Counted from the first letter of the stretch, positions 16,499 through 25,883 are shown. The stretch is 64,000 nucleotides of DNA from Micromonospora rifamycinica (GCF_900090265.1 NZ_LT607752.1:930001-994000); one strand, 5' to 3'. Numbers and translations: made by a program. Notes: generated from the letters alone by a model not told the origin.

Positions 16499-17627
16499 CG
16501 CCGACGCGCCCGCCACCGGGCCGCTGGCCGGGGTGCGGGTGGTGGAGCTGGCCAGCCTGGCCCCGGCGCCGTTCGGCTGCATGGTGCTGGCCGACCTCGG
16601 CGCGGACGTGGTGCGGGTCGACCGGCCGGACGGTCCCGGCCCGGGGCGGCTGGCCGCCCCGTCGACCGGGCCGCTGCACCGGGGCCGCCGGATCACCGCA
16701 CTGGACCTGAAGACCCCCGCCGGACTGGCCGACCTGCTGCGCCTGGTCGAGCGGGCCGACGTGCTGGTCGAGGCGTACCGGCCGGGGGTGGCCGAACGGC
16801 TCGGGCTCGGCCCGCGCGTCTGCCGGGAGCGCAATCCCCGCCTGGTGTACGCCCGGCTGACCGGCTGGGGTCAGGACGGCCCGCTGGCCGACCGTGCCGG
16901 GCACGACATCGACTACATCGCGGTGGCCGGCGCGCTGGAGCCGCTGGGCCGCGCCGGTGGCCCCCCGCACGCCCCGCTGAACCTGCTCGGCGACTTCGCC
17001 GGGGGCGGGATGCTGCTCGCCACCGGCGTGCTGGCCGCCCTGCTGGAACGGGAACGCTCCGGCCTGGGCCAGGTGGTCGACGCCGCGATGGTCGACGGGT
17101 CGGCGCTGCTCACCGCGTTCCTGCACGGGATGGTCGCCGCCGGCCGGTGGTCCGCGCCGCGCGGCGGCAACCTGCTCGACGGCGGTGCCCCGTTCTACGA
17201 CACCTACCGCACCGCCGACGACCGGTTCGTGGCGGTGGGCGCGCTGGAGCCGGCGTTCTACGCCGCGCTGCTGACCGGGCTCGGCCTGGCCGACGATCCG
17301 GGGCTGCCCGCCCAGTACGACCCGGACGGCTGGCCGGAGCTGCGCCGCCGGTTCACCGCCCGGTTCGCCGCGCGCACCCGCGACGAGTGGACGGCGGTCT
17401 TCGCCGACCTCGACGCGTGTGTCGCGCCGGTGCTCGCCCCCACCGAGGCGCACCGCCACCCGCACAACGCCGCCCGGGGCACCTTCGTCGAGGTGGGGGG
17501 CGAGGTCCAGCCGGCCCCTGCGCCCCGGTTCGCCCGGACACCGGCCCCGCCGCCCCGCCCGGCCCCGGACCCGACGGAGCCGCTGGACGTCGCCGCCGTC
17601 CTCGACGGCTGGCCCGCCCGGCCCTGA
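16488..17627 (+). CDS. Alpha-methylacyl-CoA racemase-like family III protein
   Basis: 379 residues of the CaiB/BaiF fold. It has hallmarks of alpha-methylacyl-CoA racemase rather than CoA transferase: WGQDGPLADRAGHDIDYIAVAGAL and GGNLLDGGAPFYDTY. His139 (AGHD) and Asp169 (LLGDFAGGG) match the catalytic His126/Asp156 pair of mycobacterial MCR with one constant offset of 13. The enzyme would interconvert R and S 2-methylacyl-CoA so the dehydrogenase upstream can use both. GTG at 16488 is preceded by AAGGAG. It is co-transcribed with the acyl-CoA dehydrogenase through an 11-base overlap. Confidence 0.88.
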   Translation: MPSDADAPATGPLAGVRVVELASLAPAPFGCMVLADLGADVVRVDRPDGPGPGRLAAPSTGPLHRGRRITALDLKTPAGLADLLRLVERADVLVEAYRPGVAERLGLGPRVCRERNPRLVYARLTGWGQDGPLADRAGHDIDYIAVAGALEPLGRAGGPPHAPLNLLGDFAGGGMLLATGVLAALLERERSGLGQVVDAAMVDGSALLTAFLHGMVAAGRWSAPRGGNLLDGGAPFYDTYRTADDRFVAVGALEPAFYAALLTGLGLADDPGLPAQYDPDGWPELRRRFTARFAARTRDEWTAVFADLDACVAPVLAPTEAHRHPHNAARGTFVEVGGEVQPAPAPRFARTPAPPPRPAPDPTEPLDVAAVLDGWPARP

Positions 17628-17674
17628 CCGGGCGGCCCGGTCCCCGCCGCACCGCCGCACGCCCGGCGTCGGGT

Positions 17675-17703
17675 TTGCCGGAATTCATCGATGTCGATAC
17701 GGT
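17675..17703 (+). promoter_or_regulatory. Promoter of the lectin/beta-helix gene
   Basis: TTGCCG (17675-17680), a 17-base spacer and TACGGT (17698-17703). It predicts a start near 17710 and a leader of about 55 bases containing GGAAGGAG. Confidence 0.55.
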
Positions 17704-17765
17704 GCAGCGGAGAGACCGCCCGGCGGCCCGTCCCGGCCGTACCCCGCCACCGCGGAAGGAGCCAG

Positions 17766-19373
17766 ATGCCCCCTGCGACCCCCACCCGAGGTTCCCCCCG
17801 GCGGCCCGGCCTGCTGGCCGTCACCATCCTCGCCCTGGTCGCCGCCGCCACGACCGTCGCCCCGCCGGCGGCCACCGCGGCCACCGTCGACACCGGGGCC
17901 AGCTACGTGCTCGTCAACCGCAACAGCGGCAAGGCGATGGACCTGTACGACTGGTCCACCGCCGACGGCGCCCCGGTCAGGCAGTACACCCGCAACGACC
18001 TCGCCGTGCAGCAGTGGCGGTTCGTCGACATGGGCAGCGGCTACTACCAGATCCGCTCGGCGCACAGCGGCAAGGTCCTCGAACTGCCCAACGCCCTCGA
18101 CGGCACCCCGCTGGTGCAGAACCCGGCGGTCAGCGGCAACACCCGGCAGCACTTCCGGCTGGTCGACTCCGCGGGCGGCTACGTCCGGCTGCTCAACCGG
18201 CACTCCGGCAAGGCGCTGGACGTGTGGGAACGGTCCACCGCCGACGGCGCGACGATCTCGCAGTACCAGGACCTGGACGGCGCGAACCAGCAGTGGCAGC
18301 TGGCCCGGCCGGGCGGCACCGCCGACTGCGGCGGCGGCGCGTTCCAGGCCGAGGCGGTGCTCAGCGGCGGCACCTGGACGGTCCGCAACGGCGGGACGAC
18401 CGTCCACACCGGCACCGACCTGCGGGCCGCCGTGCAGGCCGCGGTGAACAGCCTGACCGCCGGCCGGACCAGCAAGCAACGGGTGGTGGTCCGCGGCTCG
18501 GGCACGATGAGCGCCAACTCCCGCATCTCGCTGCCCAGCTACACCACCCTCGACGTGTGCGGCACCATCAACGTCACCGGCACCGGCTCCGGTGACCAGG
18601 CACCCGTCTACTCCCGGGGCACCACCCAGGTCGAGGTACAGCACCTCACCCTCACCGGCACCCCGCTGTACGGGGTCTTCCTGCGTAACGTCACCGACGT
18701 CGTGCTGGGGCAGCTCGACATGCGGCTCTCCGCCGGCCTCGGCGTCCGCATCGACAACCGGGGCGACACCAGCCAGTGGACCCGCAACGTGCGTATCGAC
18801 ACCGTGTACGTCTCGGGCGCCAGCTCACACGCCGTCGAGACGTACGGCGTCGACGGGCTGACCGTGGGCACCGTCACCGCCCGCAACGTCGGCGAGTCCG
18901 GCCTGCTGCTCAACCAGACCATCAACGCCACCGTGTCCACGGTGGACGCCGAGAACGCCGGCACCGGCACCGGCTACGCCGCGTTCCGGATGGCCAACCG
19001 CAACGGCCGCATCGGCGACGGCTACCCGACCAACATCCGGGTCGGCACGGTCCGGGCCCGCGGCGGCGGCCGGGGCGTGTTCTGCGTCTCCGAGTCCGGC
19101 GGCGCGACGATCGACCGGGTCGACATCGCCAACACCGGCAACAACGCCGTGCTCATCGAGAACTGCTACGGCGTGAGCCTGGCCACCAACGGCGGCACGA
19201 TCAGCGGCGGCGGCGAGGTACGGCTGGCCGAACGCACCGAGTTCCCCGGCAACCGGGACCTCACCCTGCGCAACTTCACCCTGGTGAACAACCGCATCGT
19301 GGAGAACCCCTGCGCCGACAACCTGACCATCAGCAACGTCACCCTGACCAACGCGACCATCCAGCGCTGCTGA
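17766..19373 (+). CDS. Secreted ricin-type lectin / right-handed beta-helix protein
   Basis: 535 residues. The signal peptide (about 1-38) ends ATAA, followed by a ricin-B/CBM13-like domain (about 40-178) with three QxW-type repeats (QQWRF, RQHFRL, QQWQL) that binds sugars. The rest (about 185-535) is a parallel beta-helix rich in VTV/NVR/NAT strands and terminal Cys, the fold of pectate lyases, polygalacturonases and related enzymes. I see no family-specific catalytic motif, so lyase versus hydrolase is undecided. GGAAGGAG precedes the ATG at 17766. It is monocistronic, with a strong hairpin at 19388 after the stop. A role in extracellular plant-polymer attack is inferred. Confidence 0.82.
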   Translation: MPPATPTRGSPRRPGLLAVTILALVAAATTVAPPAATAATVDTGASYVLVNRNSGKAMDLYDWSTADGAPVRQYTRNDLAVQQWRFVDMGSGYYQIRSAHSGKVLELPNALDGTPLVQNPAVSGNTRQHFRLVDSAGGYVRLLNRHSGKALDVWERSTADGATISQYQDLDGANQQWQLARPGGTADCGGGAFQAEAVLSGGTWTVRNGGTTVHTGTDLRAAVQAAVNSLTAGRTSKQRVVVRGSGTMSANSRISLPSYTTLDVCGTINVTGTGSGDQAPVYSRGTTQVEVQHLTLTGTPLYGVFLRNVTDVVLGQLDMRLSAGLGVRIDNRGDTSQWTRNVRIDTVYVSGASSHAVETYGVDGLTVGTVTARNVGESGLLLNQTINATVSTVDAENAGTGTGYAAFRMANRNGRIGDGYPTNIRVGTVRARGGGRGVFCVSESGGATIDRVDIANTGNNAVLIENCYGVSLATNGGTISGGGEVRLAERTEFPGNRDLTLRNFTLVNNRIVENPCADNLTISNVTLTNATIQRC

Positions 19374-19387
19374 CCCCACCGCCGCAC

Positions 19388-19421
19388 GCCCGGGTGCCAC
19401 CGTCGGCGGTGGCACCCGGGC
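19388..19421 (+). terminator. 15-base-stem hairpin terminator
   Basis: GCCCGGGTGCCACCG and its exact complement flank a TCGG loop, 14 bases past the lectin/beta-helix stop. There is no T-tract, as is common for actinomycete terminators. Confidence 0.8.
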
Positions 19422-19422
19422 C

Positions 19423-19467
19423 GTGTCAGCGGCGTGTCAGCGCGGTGTCAGCCGGCCGGCGCACGCT
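19423..19467 (+). promoter_or_regulatory. Three GTGTCAGC direct repeats before a weak -10
   Basis: GTGTCAGC occurs at 19423, 19434 and 19445, exactly 11 bases apart. Nine bases after the last copy is CACGCT (19462-19467), a plausible weak -10, and the ATG follows seven bases later. Direct repeats at 11-base spacing close to the -10 are the known layout of SARP activator sites. A SARP-type regulator is encoded at 21239-24463. Confidence 0.5.
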
Positions 19468-19474
19468 GCACGGC

Positions 19475-20455
19475 ATGACAACTGATCTGATGATCGAGGC
19501 CGAGGGTCTGGTCAAGACCTTCGGGCACACCCGGGCGTTGCAAGGGGTGGACCTCGCCGTGCCCCGGGGCACCGTGCTCGGGGTGCTCGGCCCGAACGGG
19601 GCCGGCAAGACCACCGCCGTCCGCATCCTGTCCACGCTGCTCACCCCGGACGCCGGCACCGCCCGGATCCACGGCCTCGACGTGGTACGCCAGGCCGAGC
19701 AGGTCCGGCAGTCCATCGGCCTCACCGGCCAGTACGCCTCGGTCGACGAGGACCTGACCGGGCGGCAGAACCTCGAACTGTTCGGCGTGCTGCTGGAGCT
19801 CGGCCGGGCCGGTGCCCGGCGGCGGGCCACCGAGCTGCTCGAATGGTTCGACCTGACCGCCGCCGCGCACCGACCGGCCAAGACCTACTCCGGCGGGATG
19901 CGGCGGCGGTTGGACCTGGCCGCCAGCCTGGTCGGCTCACCAGAGGTGATCTTCCTGGACGAGCCGACGACCGGCCTCGACCCGGCCAAGCGCGAGGACA
20001 TGTGGGACGTGGTCCGGTCGCTGGTCGCCGACGGGGCGACCGTGCTGCTCACCACGCAGTACCTGGAGGAGGCCGACGCGCTCGCCGACGCGATCACGGT
20101 GATCGACCACGGCCGGGTCATCGCGCACGACACCCCGGAGGGGCTCAAGCGGGTCGTCGGCGGGCAGACCCTGGAGGTCCGGCCGGCCGACCCGGCACAC
20201 CTGGCCCCGACGGCGGCGATCCTGTCCGGGGTGGGCTCCGGCGCCTCCGCCGACGAGATCCGGCGCGGGGTGCTCGCGGTGCCGGTCGCCGACGACACCG
20301 CGCTGACCGAGAGCGTCGCCCGGCTGGCCGCCGCCGGCATCCCGGTCACCGAACTCTCGCTGCACCTGCCCAGCCTCGACGAGGTGTTCTTCACCCTGAC
20401 CGGCCGGACCGCGGCCGACGACGACACCAGCGCCCGTACGGAGGTCGCCGCATGA
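19475..20455 (+). CDS. DrrA-type ABC transporter ATPase
   Basis: 326 residues. One nucleotide-binding domain with Walker A GPNGAGKTT, Q-loop GLTGQYASVDEDLTG, signature YSGGMRRRLDLAASL, Walker B VIFLDEPTTGLD and H-loop TTQYLEEAD. The C-terminal extension, ending in a domain with LHLPSLDEVFFTLTG, is characteristic of daunorubicin-resistance DrrA-type exporters. The cognate permease overlaps by four bases (ATGA). It probably exports a hydrophobic drug or metabolite. ATG at 19475 lacks a ribosome site and may be leaderless. Confidence 0.93.
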   Translation: MTTDLMIEAEGLVKTFGHTRALQGVDLAVPRGTVLGVLGPNGAGKTTAVRILSTLLTPDAGTARIHGLDVVRQAEQVRQSIGLTGQYASVDEDLTGRQNLELFGVLLELGRAGARRRATELLEWFDLTAAAHRPAKTYSGGMRRRLDLAASLVGSPEVIFLDEPTTGLDPAKREDMWDVVRSLVADGATVLLTTQYLEEADALADAITVIDHGRVIAHDTPEGLKRVVGGQTLEVRPADPAHLAPTAAILSGVGSGASADEIRRGVLAVPVADDTALTESVARLAAAGIPVTELSLHLPSLDEVFFTLTGRTAADDDTSARTEVAA

Positions 20456-21279
20456 GCACCCTGACCGGTACCCCGCCCAGGACCAACCCGCGGCTGTCCA
20501 GGGCGGTGGCGAACCCGCGCCCGCTGCGCCTGCTGCGGCACTCGTCGGCGCTGGCCCAGCGCAGCCTGATCAAGACCTGGCGCACCCCCGAGGCGCTGAT
20601 CGACGTCACCCTGCAACCGATGCTCTTCCTGGTCATCTTCGTCTACGTCTTCGGCGGCGCGGTCGCCGGCTCCACCCACGACTACCTGCAGTTCCTGCTA
20701 CCCGGCATCCTGGCGCAGACCATCGCCACCGGGTGCATCGCGATCGGGGTGAACCTCAACGCCGACATCGCCAAGGGCATCTTCGACCGGTTCCGGTCCC
20801 TGCCCGTCCCCCGTTCCGCGCCGCTGCTCGGGGCGGTGCTGGGCGACGTGGTGCGGTACGTGATCGTCACCGTGTCGACGCTGGGGATCGGCTACCTGAT
20901 GGGCTTCCGGATCGAGTCCGACCCGCTGCGGGCCGTCGCCGGCTGCCTGCTCGCGGTGCTGTTCGCGCTCTGCCTGAGCTGGCTGCCGGTCTACGTGTCG
21001 ATGAAGGTGCGTACCCCGGGCGCGGTACAGGGACTGATGTTCGCGCTGATCATGCCGCTGAGTTTCGGATCCAACGTGTTCGTCGCCGCCGGCACCCTGC
21101 CGGGCTGGATGCAGGCCGTGGTGACGGTCAACCCGTTGACCCACCTGGTGACGGCGATGCGCGGGCTGTTCCTCGGCACCCCGGTCGGCGCCCACGTGTG
21201 GTGGACGCTGCTCTGGTGCGCCGGCTTCGTCGCGGTGTTCATGCCACTGGCGCTGCGTGCGTACCGCCGGAAGGTCTGA
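20452..21279 (+). CDS. DrrB-type ABC-2 permease
   Basis: 275 residues with six predicted membrane segments and the ABC-2 permease blocks DVTLQPMLFLVIFVYVFGGAV, DYLQFLLPGILAQTIATGCIAIGVNLN, GIFDRFRSLPVPRSAPLLG and NPLTHLVTAMRGLFLG. It forms the channel for the ATPase encoded just upstream, coupled by ATGA overlap. Its 3' end overlaps the 3' end of the convergent SARP-type regulator gene by 41 bases, so the two transcripts are complementary there. Confidence 0.93.
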   Translation: MSTLTGTPPRTNPRLSRAVANPRPLRLLRHSSALAQRSLIKTWRTPEALIDVTLQPMLFLVIFVYVFGGAVAGSTHDYLQFLLPGILAQTIATGCIAIGVNLNADIAKGIFDRFRSLPVPRSAPLLGAVLGDVVRYVIVTVSTLGIGYLMGFRIESDPLRAVAGCLLAVLFALCLSWLPVYVSMKVRTPGAVQGLMFALIMPLSFGSNVFVAAGTLPGWMQAVVTVNPLTHLVTAMRGLFLGTPVGAHVWWTLLWCAGFVAVFMPLALRAYRRKV

Positions 21280-24200
21280 CCCGGCCGAGCAGATCGTCCA
21301 TCAGCTCGCGGACCCGGGTGACGGCCGCGCCGGGTGGGCGGGACCGCCACCCGGCCAGCATCGGCTCCCGCTGCTCCTCGTCGACGAGGGCGGCGGTGAG
21401 CCGTTCGCCGGTGCCGGACGGGAAGAACGTCACCGAGTTGCTGCCCAGCCGGGTGCCGAGCACGAACAACTCCCGCGCGGTGTCGACGTCGGCACGGTGC
21501 GCGGCCAGCTCGGCCCCGCCCAGCGCCCACGTGCCGATCACCGGCAGGTCCCGGGAGGAGAGCGCCTCCCCGCCGGCCCGGACCAGCAGCCCGACCGCGT
21601 GGGCGTCGGCGGTCCACCCGGCGTCCGGCCGCACCTGGGCCACCCGCAGGTGGAACACCGCCACCGTGACCAGGAGCACCACCCGGGGCTGCGGCGGCGG
21701 ACCGGTCCATCCGGCCAGCGCCCTGGTCACCGCGTCGGCGTGCCCGAGCACCTCGGCGTACCGGCCGCGTCGCCAGGCGAGCTGGGCCAGGCCCAGGCTC
21801 GCCTGCGCGCTGTCCAGCGCCGCGCCCTGCCCCGGTGCCGCGGTCTCACCCAGCCGCCGCTCGGCGGCCGGGTCGCCGGCCAGGGCGAGCTGCACGTCCA
21901 GCAGCACCCGGATCGAGCGGGAGTCCTGGGTGGCGCCGATCAGGTCCATGTGGTGCACGCTGCGGGCCAGCCACGCGGTGGCCCGGCCACCGTCGGACGC
22001 GGTGACGGCGTGCCCGATGGTCTGTGCCGCCATCGCCATCCCCCAGTGGTCGCCGGCCGCCTCGAAGCGGTGGTACGCCTGCTCCGCGTCGGCCGCGGAC
22101 GCGTCCGGCAGGCCACCACTCTCCCGGATCGCGGCGCGGGCGAACAGCCCGAACCCCTGCACGTACGGGTCCGGATGGGCGATCAGCACGGCGGTCCCCG
22201 GCAGCGCCTCACCCGCGTCGAACAGGGCGAGCGCGGGCAGCGCCGCGGCGAGCGCGGTTATCCGGGAGGAGACCTCGCCGGGCCGCTCCGCCAGCAGGCG
22301 GCGCAGGGCCCGCTGGGCGAGCGCGGCGAGCCGGCGCGGACCACTGATGCCGGCGTTCACCGACACCAGCAGGCACGTCCAGGCGAGCCGGCCGGCGTCG
22401 GGCAGCGGCCGGCCACTGGACCGCCCGGCCAGGATCGCCGAGCCGGTGCGACGGGCCGGGTCGTCCACGTGCAGCAGGCTCCCGGCCCACCCGGAGACCT
22501 CCACGTGCAGGCCCCGCACGGTCCAGAGGTGGAACAGCGCGGTGGCGACGTCCACGGCCGCCGGCTCGTCGTCGTGCCCGAGCGCCCCGCGCAGGCCGGC
22601 GATGAGGTTGTCCTGCTCGGCGGCGCACCGGGCGAAGGCGTCGAGCTGGCCGGGGCCGATGAACCGGTCGACGAAGCGGACCGCCTCCCGCCGCGCCCAG
22701 TCGACCAGGCCGGCCGTCGCCGCGTCCCGGTCACCGGCGGCGTCGAGGCGGGCCTCGCCGTACTCGCGGACGGTCTCCAGCATCCGGTAGCGGGGCGGAC
22801 CCTCCCCCTCGACCAGGGTCAGCAGGGACTGCTCGACCAGCGTCGCCAGCCCGCGTCGGACGTCGGCGGTCCCGGCGACGGCGGCGGCCAGCTCGGCGGT
22901 GAACGGGCCGGGGACGACCGCGAGCCGCTGGAGGAGGTGCCGGTCGGCGGGCGCGAGCAGCTCCCGACTCCAGTCGACCATCGCCCACAGGCTCGCGTGC
23001 CGCTCGGGCAGTCCGCGCAGCGCGGCGTCGAGCAGCGCGAACCGGTCGGTCAGCCCGGCGAGCACGTCGTCGATCGGCATGTGCCGCAGCCGGGCGGCGG
23101 CCAGCTCCAGGGCCAACGGCAGGTTGTCCAGCCGGTGGCACAGCTCCAGCACCCGGACCGCGTCCCCGGTCAGGGCCGCGCCACCGGCCCGGGCCCGGGA
23201 CTCGATCAGCTCCAGCGCGTCGGCGTCCGGCAGCATGGTCAGTCGGTGGACCCGCTCACCGACCAGGCCCAGCGGGGCCCGGCTGGTCGCCAGCACGGCC
23301 ACCTCCGGTGGGGTCACCGCGACCAGGTCGGCGACCACCGTCGCCACGGTGTCCAGCAGGTGCTCGCAGTTGTCCAGCACCACCAGACCGTCGAGGTCCG
23401 GCGCCAGCGCCCGCAGCCGTTCGCCGGGGCTGAGCACCCGACGTTCCCGACCCAGCGGGCCGCCGGCCGTCGTGGTGTCCGCCCCGCCCAGGGCCGCGAG
23501 CACGGTGGGCAGCACCTCCTCGGGTGCCCGCAGGCCGGCGAGTTCGATCACCCGGGCCGGTCGTCCGGCCTCGGCCGTACGCCGCACCAGCTCGGCGGCG
23601 AGCCGGGTCTTCCCCGCGCCGCCGGTCGCCACGACGGTCACCAGGGCCGCCTCGGTCAGCGCCGCCTCCACCGCCTCGACGTCCCGCTCCCGACCGACCA
23701 GGGCCGTCCTCGGCCGGCGCCACGCGCCGGGCAGGGTGCTGCGCGGCACGGCCGCCGGGGTCGTACCGACGGCGGCGGGGGCGGCCAGCTCGCCGCGCAG
23801 CAACGACAGGTGGACCTCGGTGATCACCGGTGACGGATCGGTGCCGTACCGGTCGGCCAGTTCGACGCGGAGCCGTTCGATCACCTCCAGCGCCTCGGCG
23901 TCGCGCCCCTGGGCCGCGAGCACCCGGACCAGCAGGGCCGCCGACGGCTCGTCCGGCGGGGTACGCGCGACGAGCCGCCGCAGGTCGGCCTCGTCGTGCC
24001 GCCCCGCACCGGCCAGGGCGGCCTCGGCGCGCAGTGCGGTGACGTCGGCGAACAGCCGGGCGTGCTCCGTGGTGTCCAGCTCGGGGACCTCGGGGAACAG
24101 CGCGCGGGCCGCGTCGGCCGCCGCCCCCGCCGCCGGTACGTCACCGGCTCGCAGGTCGGCCCGCCCCCGCTCGACCAGGCTGCGGGCCCGTACCGCGTCG

Positions 24201-24463
24201 ACGGTGACGTCCTCGGTGGGCAGCCGGTATCCGCCCGGTACGGCGACCACCGGCAGCCCGAGCCGGCGGACCCGGGACATCAGCGCCTGCACGGCACCGG
24301 TCGCGTCGTCGGGCGGCGTGCCGTCCCACACCGCGTCCACCAGCAGCGGGGTGGCGACCGCCCGGCCCCGGGCGTCGACCAGCGCGCGGACCACCGCGGC
24401 GAGCCGTTCACCCCGGACCGGCCGGCCGTCGACCGCGAGCGGGCCGAGGATCGTGATCTGCAC
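21239..24463 (-). CDS. SARP/AfsR-type regulator with NB-ARC and TPR-like regions
   Basis: 1,074 residues from the GTG at 24463. Residues 1-90 form an OmpR/SARP winged helix (ITILGPLAVDGRPVRGERLAAVVRALVDARGRAV, ALMSRVRRLGLPVVAVPGGYRLP). A bacterial transcriptional-activation domain (about 95-235) follows, then an AP-ATPase with Walker A VVATGGAGKTRLAAEL and LVVLDNCEHLL, and helical repeats to the end. Such proteins activate antibiotic or export genes in response to nucleotide or peptide signals. The convergent DrrAB pair, with 11-base-spaced repeats in front, is a natural target. No strong ribosome site is present, so an upstream start is possible. Confidence 0.85.
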   Translation of the reverse strand: MQITILGPLAVDGRPVRGERLAAVVRALVDARGRAVATPLLVDAVWDGTPPDDATGAVQALMSRVRRLGLPVVAVPGGYRLPTEDVTVDAVRARSLVERGRADLRAGDVPAAGAAADAARALFPEVPELDTTEHARLFADVTALRAEAALAGAGRHDEADLRRLVARTPPDEPSAALLVRVLAAQGRDAEALEVIERLRVELADRYGTDPSPVITEVHLSLLRGELAAPAAVGTTPAAVPRSTLPGAWRRPRTALVGRERDVEAVEAALTEAALVTVVATGGAGKTRLAAELVRRTAEAGRPARVIELAGLRAPEEVLPTVLAALGGADTTTAGGPLGRERRVLSPGERLRALAPDLDGLVVLDNCEHLLDTVATVVADLVAVTPPEVAVLATSRAPLGLVGERVHRLTMLPDADALELIESRARAGGAALTGDAVRVLELCHRLDNLPLALELAAARLRHMPIDDVLAGLTDRFALLDAALRGLPERHASLWAMVDWSRELLAPADRHLLQRLAVVPGPFTAELAAAVAGTADVRRGLATLVEQSLLTLVEGEGPPRYRMLETVREYGEARLDAAGDRDAATAGLVDWARREAVRFVDRFIGPGQLDAFARCAAEQDNLIAGLRGALGHDDEPAAVDVATALFHLWTVRGLHVEVSGWAGSLLHVDDPARRTGSAILAGRSSGRPLPDAGRLAWTCLLVSVNAGISGPRRLAALAQRALRRLLAERPGEVSSRITALAAALPALALFDAGEALPGTAVLIAHPDPYVQGFGLFARAAIRESGGLPDASAADAEQAYHRFEAAGDHWGMAMAAQTIGHAVTASDGGRATAWLARSVHHMDLIGATQDSRSIRVLLDVQLALAGDPAAERRLGETAAPGQGAALDSAQASLGLAQLAWRRGRYAEVLGHADAVTRALAGWTGPPPQPRVVLLVTVAVFHLRVAQVRPDAGWTADAHAVGLLVRAGGEALSSRDLPVIGTWALGGAELAAHRADVDTARELFVLGTRLGSNSVTFFPSGTGERLTAALVDEEQREPMLAGWRSRPPGAAVTRVRELMDDLLGRVRPSGGTHAAPVA

Positions 24464-24512
24464 GGGTCCAGCATCCCTCACCGGGAAGTCGGGCCGTCGC
24501 CCGTCCCCGGGG

Positions 24513-25715
24513 TCAACGCCCGGTGCGCCGCGCCCGGGCGGCACCGACCGACGCCACCAGCAGCAGACCGGCGACGATCACCCCGACCCCCAGCAGCAAC
24601 GACCGGACCCCACCGGCGTCGGCCCGGTGAGGACCGGCGTCGACCGCTCCCGGCGCGGGGGCGGACGACGACCCGGTGGCCGGCGCGGACACGGCCGACA
24701 CGGCGACGGACACGGACGGCACCGGCGACGCGGCTCCCCCGGGCAGGGCGTAACGCAGGACCGTCGGCCGGGTTCCGGCCGGCTGGCCGGCGGTCTCGGA
24801 GACGGTGAGCAACCACCGGCCGTCCCGGCTGTAGCTGACCGACTCGCCCTGCGGCTCGTCCGGCAGCGGGACCACCCGGGGCGGCGTGCCGCCGGTCAGC
24901 GCGGCCACCACGTCGCCGTCGGGGACGTCGAACTCGAACGCGTCGGCGTAGGTGCGCAGCACCACCCGACGGCCGTCCGGCGCGGTGGCCCCACCGGTGA
25001 CCAGTCGACGGCCGAAGAACGAGTACGGGTTCGCCGTCGTGGTGGTCGGCAACCGGAGCTGCCCGGCCCGCCGCATCGGCACCGTCACACCGGCCCGGGG
25101 CGGCCCGGTCGGCACGTACACGCCGGCCTCCCCGCCCTGCTTGGTCACCACCACCGGCAGGCCGTCCCGGCCGAGCAGCAGCGCCTCCGCGTCGTGCGGG
25201 CCGTCGGGGTAGGACAACCGGTGCAGCACCGGTCGGCGGGAGCCGGGCGCGAGCCGCCACAGCGCCACCGTGGACCGGACCCGGTCGTTGTCGCCGATGT
25301 CCGCGACCCAGACCGTCCCGTCCGCGCCGACCGCCAGGTCCTCGGTGTCACGGGGACGCGAGGGGTAGGGCACCGAACGCACCACCGCGCAGCGGGTGTC
25401 GAGGAAGAAGATCCGCCGTCGGGACGCCTCGTCGGCGCCGTCGTTGACCATCACGAACCCCGAGTCGGTGGCCACCATCCCGGAGATCTCGGTCAGCCGC
25501 TCGTCGCGTACCCGGCACGCCACGTCGGCAGCCGCGGCGCGGGCCGTGCCCGGCAGCGCCGCCGGGGCCGGAACCGGCAGCGCCGCCGGGACCACTGCCG
25601 CCGGGACCGGGGCCGGCAGGGCCGCCGGGGCCGGGACGACGGCGGGCACCACGAGCGCGGCGAGCAGCCACTTCGACCAGCCGGCCCGCGCGGGCGCGCC
25701 CCCTCGCCGCGTCAT
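24513..25715 (-). CDS. Secreted, C-terminally anchored beta-propeller-like protein
   Basis: 400 residues. A signal segment (about 14-35) leads into an Ala/Pro/Val-rich stretch (VPAALPVPAPAALP), then a domain with propeller-like strands (LTEISGMVATDSGFVMVNDG, DTEDLAVGADGTVWVADIGDN, HDAEALLLGRDGLPVVVTK, GESVSYSRDGRWLLTVSE). A low-complexity linker and a C-terminal membrane helix (SLLLGVGVIVAGLLLVASVG) with a basic tail follow. The domain resembles secreted proteins with esterase-like or NHL-type blades; no enzyme motif was found. GGGGGAGGGTGG precedes the ATG at 25715. Confidence 0.75.
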   Translation of the reverse strand: MTRRGGAPARAGWSKWLLAALVVPAVVPAPAALPAPVPAAVVPAALPVPAPAALPGTARAAAADVACRVRDERLTEISGMVATDSGFVMVNDGADEASRRRIFFLDTRCAVVRSVPYPSRPRDTEDLAVGADGTVWVADIGDNDRVRSTVALWRLAPGSRRPVLHRLSYPDGPHDAEALLLGRDGLPVVVTKQGGEAGVYVPTGPPRAGVTVPMRRAGQLRLPTTTTANPYSFFGRRLVTGGATAPDGRRVVLRTYADAFEFDVPDGDVVAALTGGTPPRVVPLPDEPQGESVSYSRDGRWLLTVSETAGQPAGTRPTVLRYALPGGAASPVPSVSVAVSAVSAPATGSSSAPAPGAVDAGPHRADAGGVRSLLLGVGVIVAGLLLVASVGAARARRTGR

Positions 25716-25883
25716 CCACCCTCCCCCGCCGTGCCGGTGGCGGTTCTCCGCCGCCGGGGATCCGTCCACAGGGAGCTTGTCCGCTCGCCGGCCACCACGT
25801 CAACGCGGCGGGGCGGGGCGGGGTGGGGCGGCCGGTGCCCCGGGTGCCAGCCGGACGGGCCGGCATGCCCGACGATCGATGGT

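Noticed and set aside
17627..17641. Short hairpin after the racemase gene as terminator
   Set aside because: The ACCGGG/CCCGGT stem is only six bases and common by chance in this composition.
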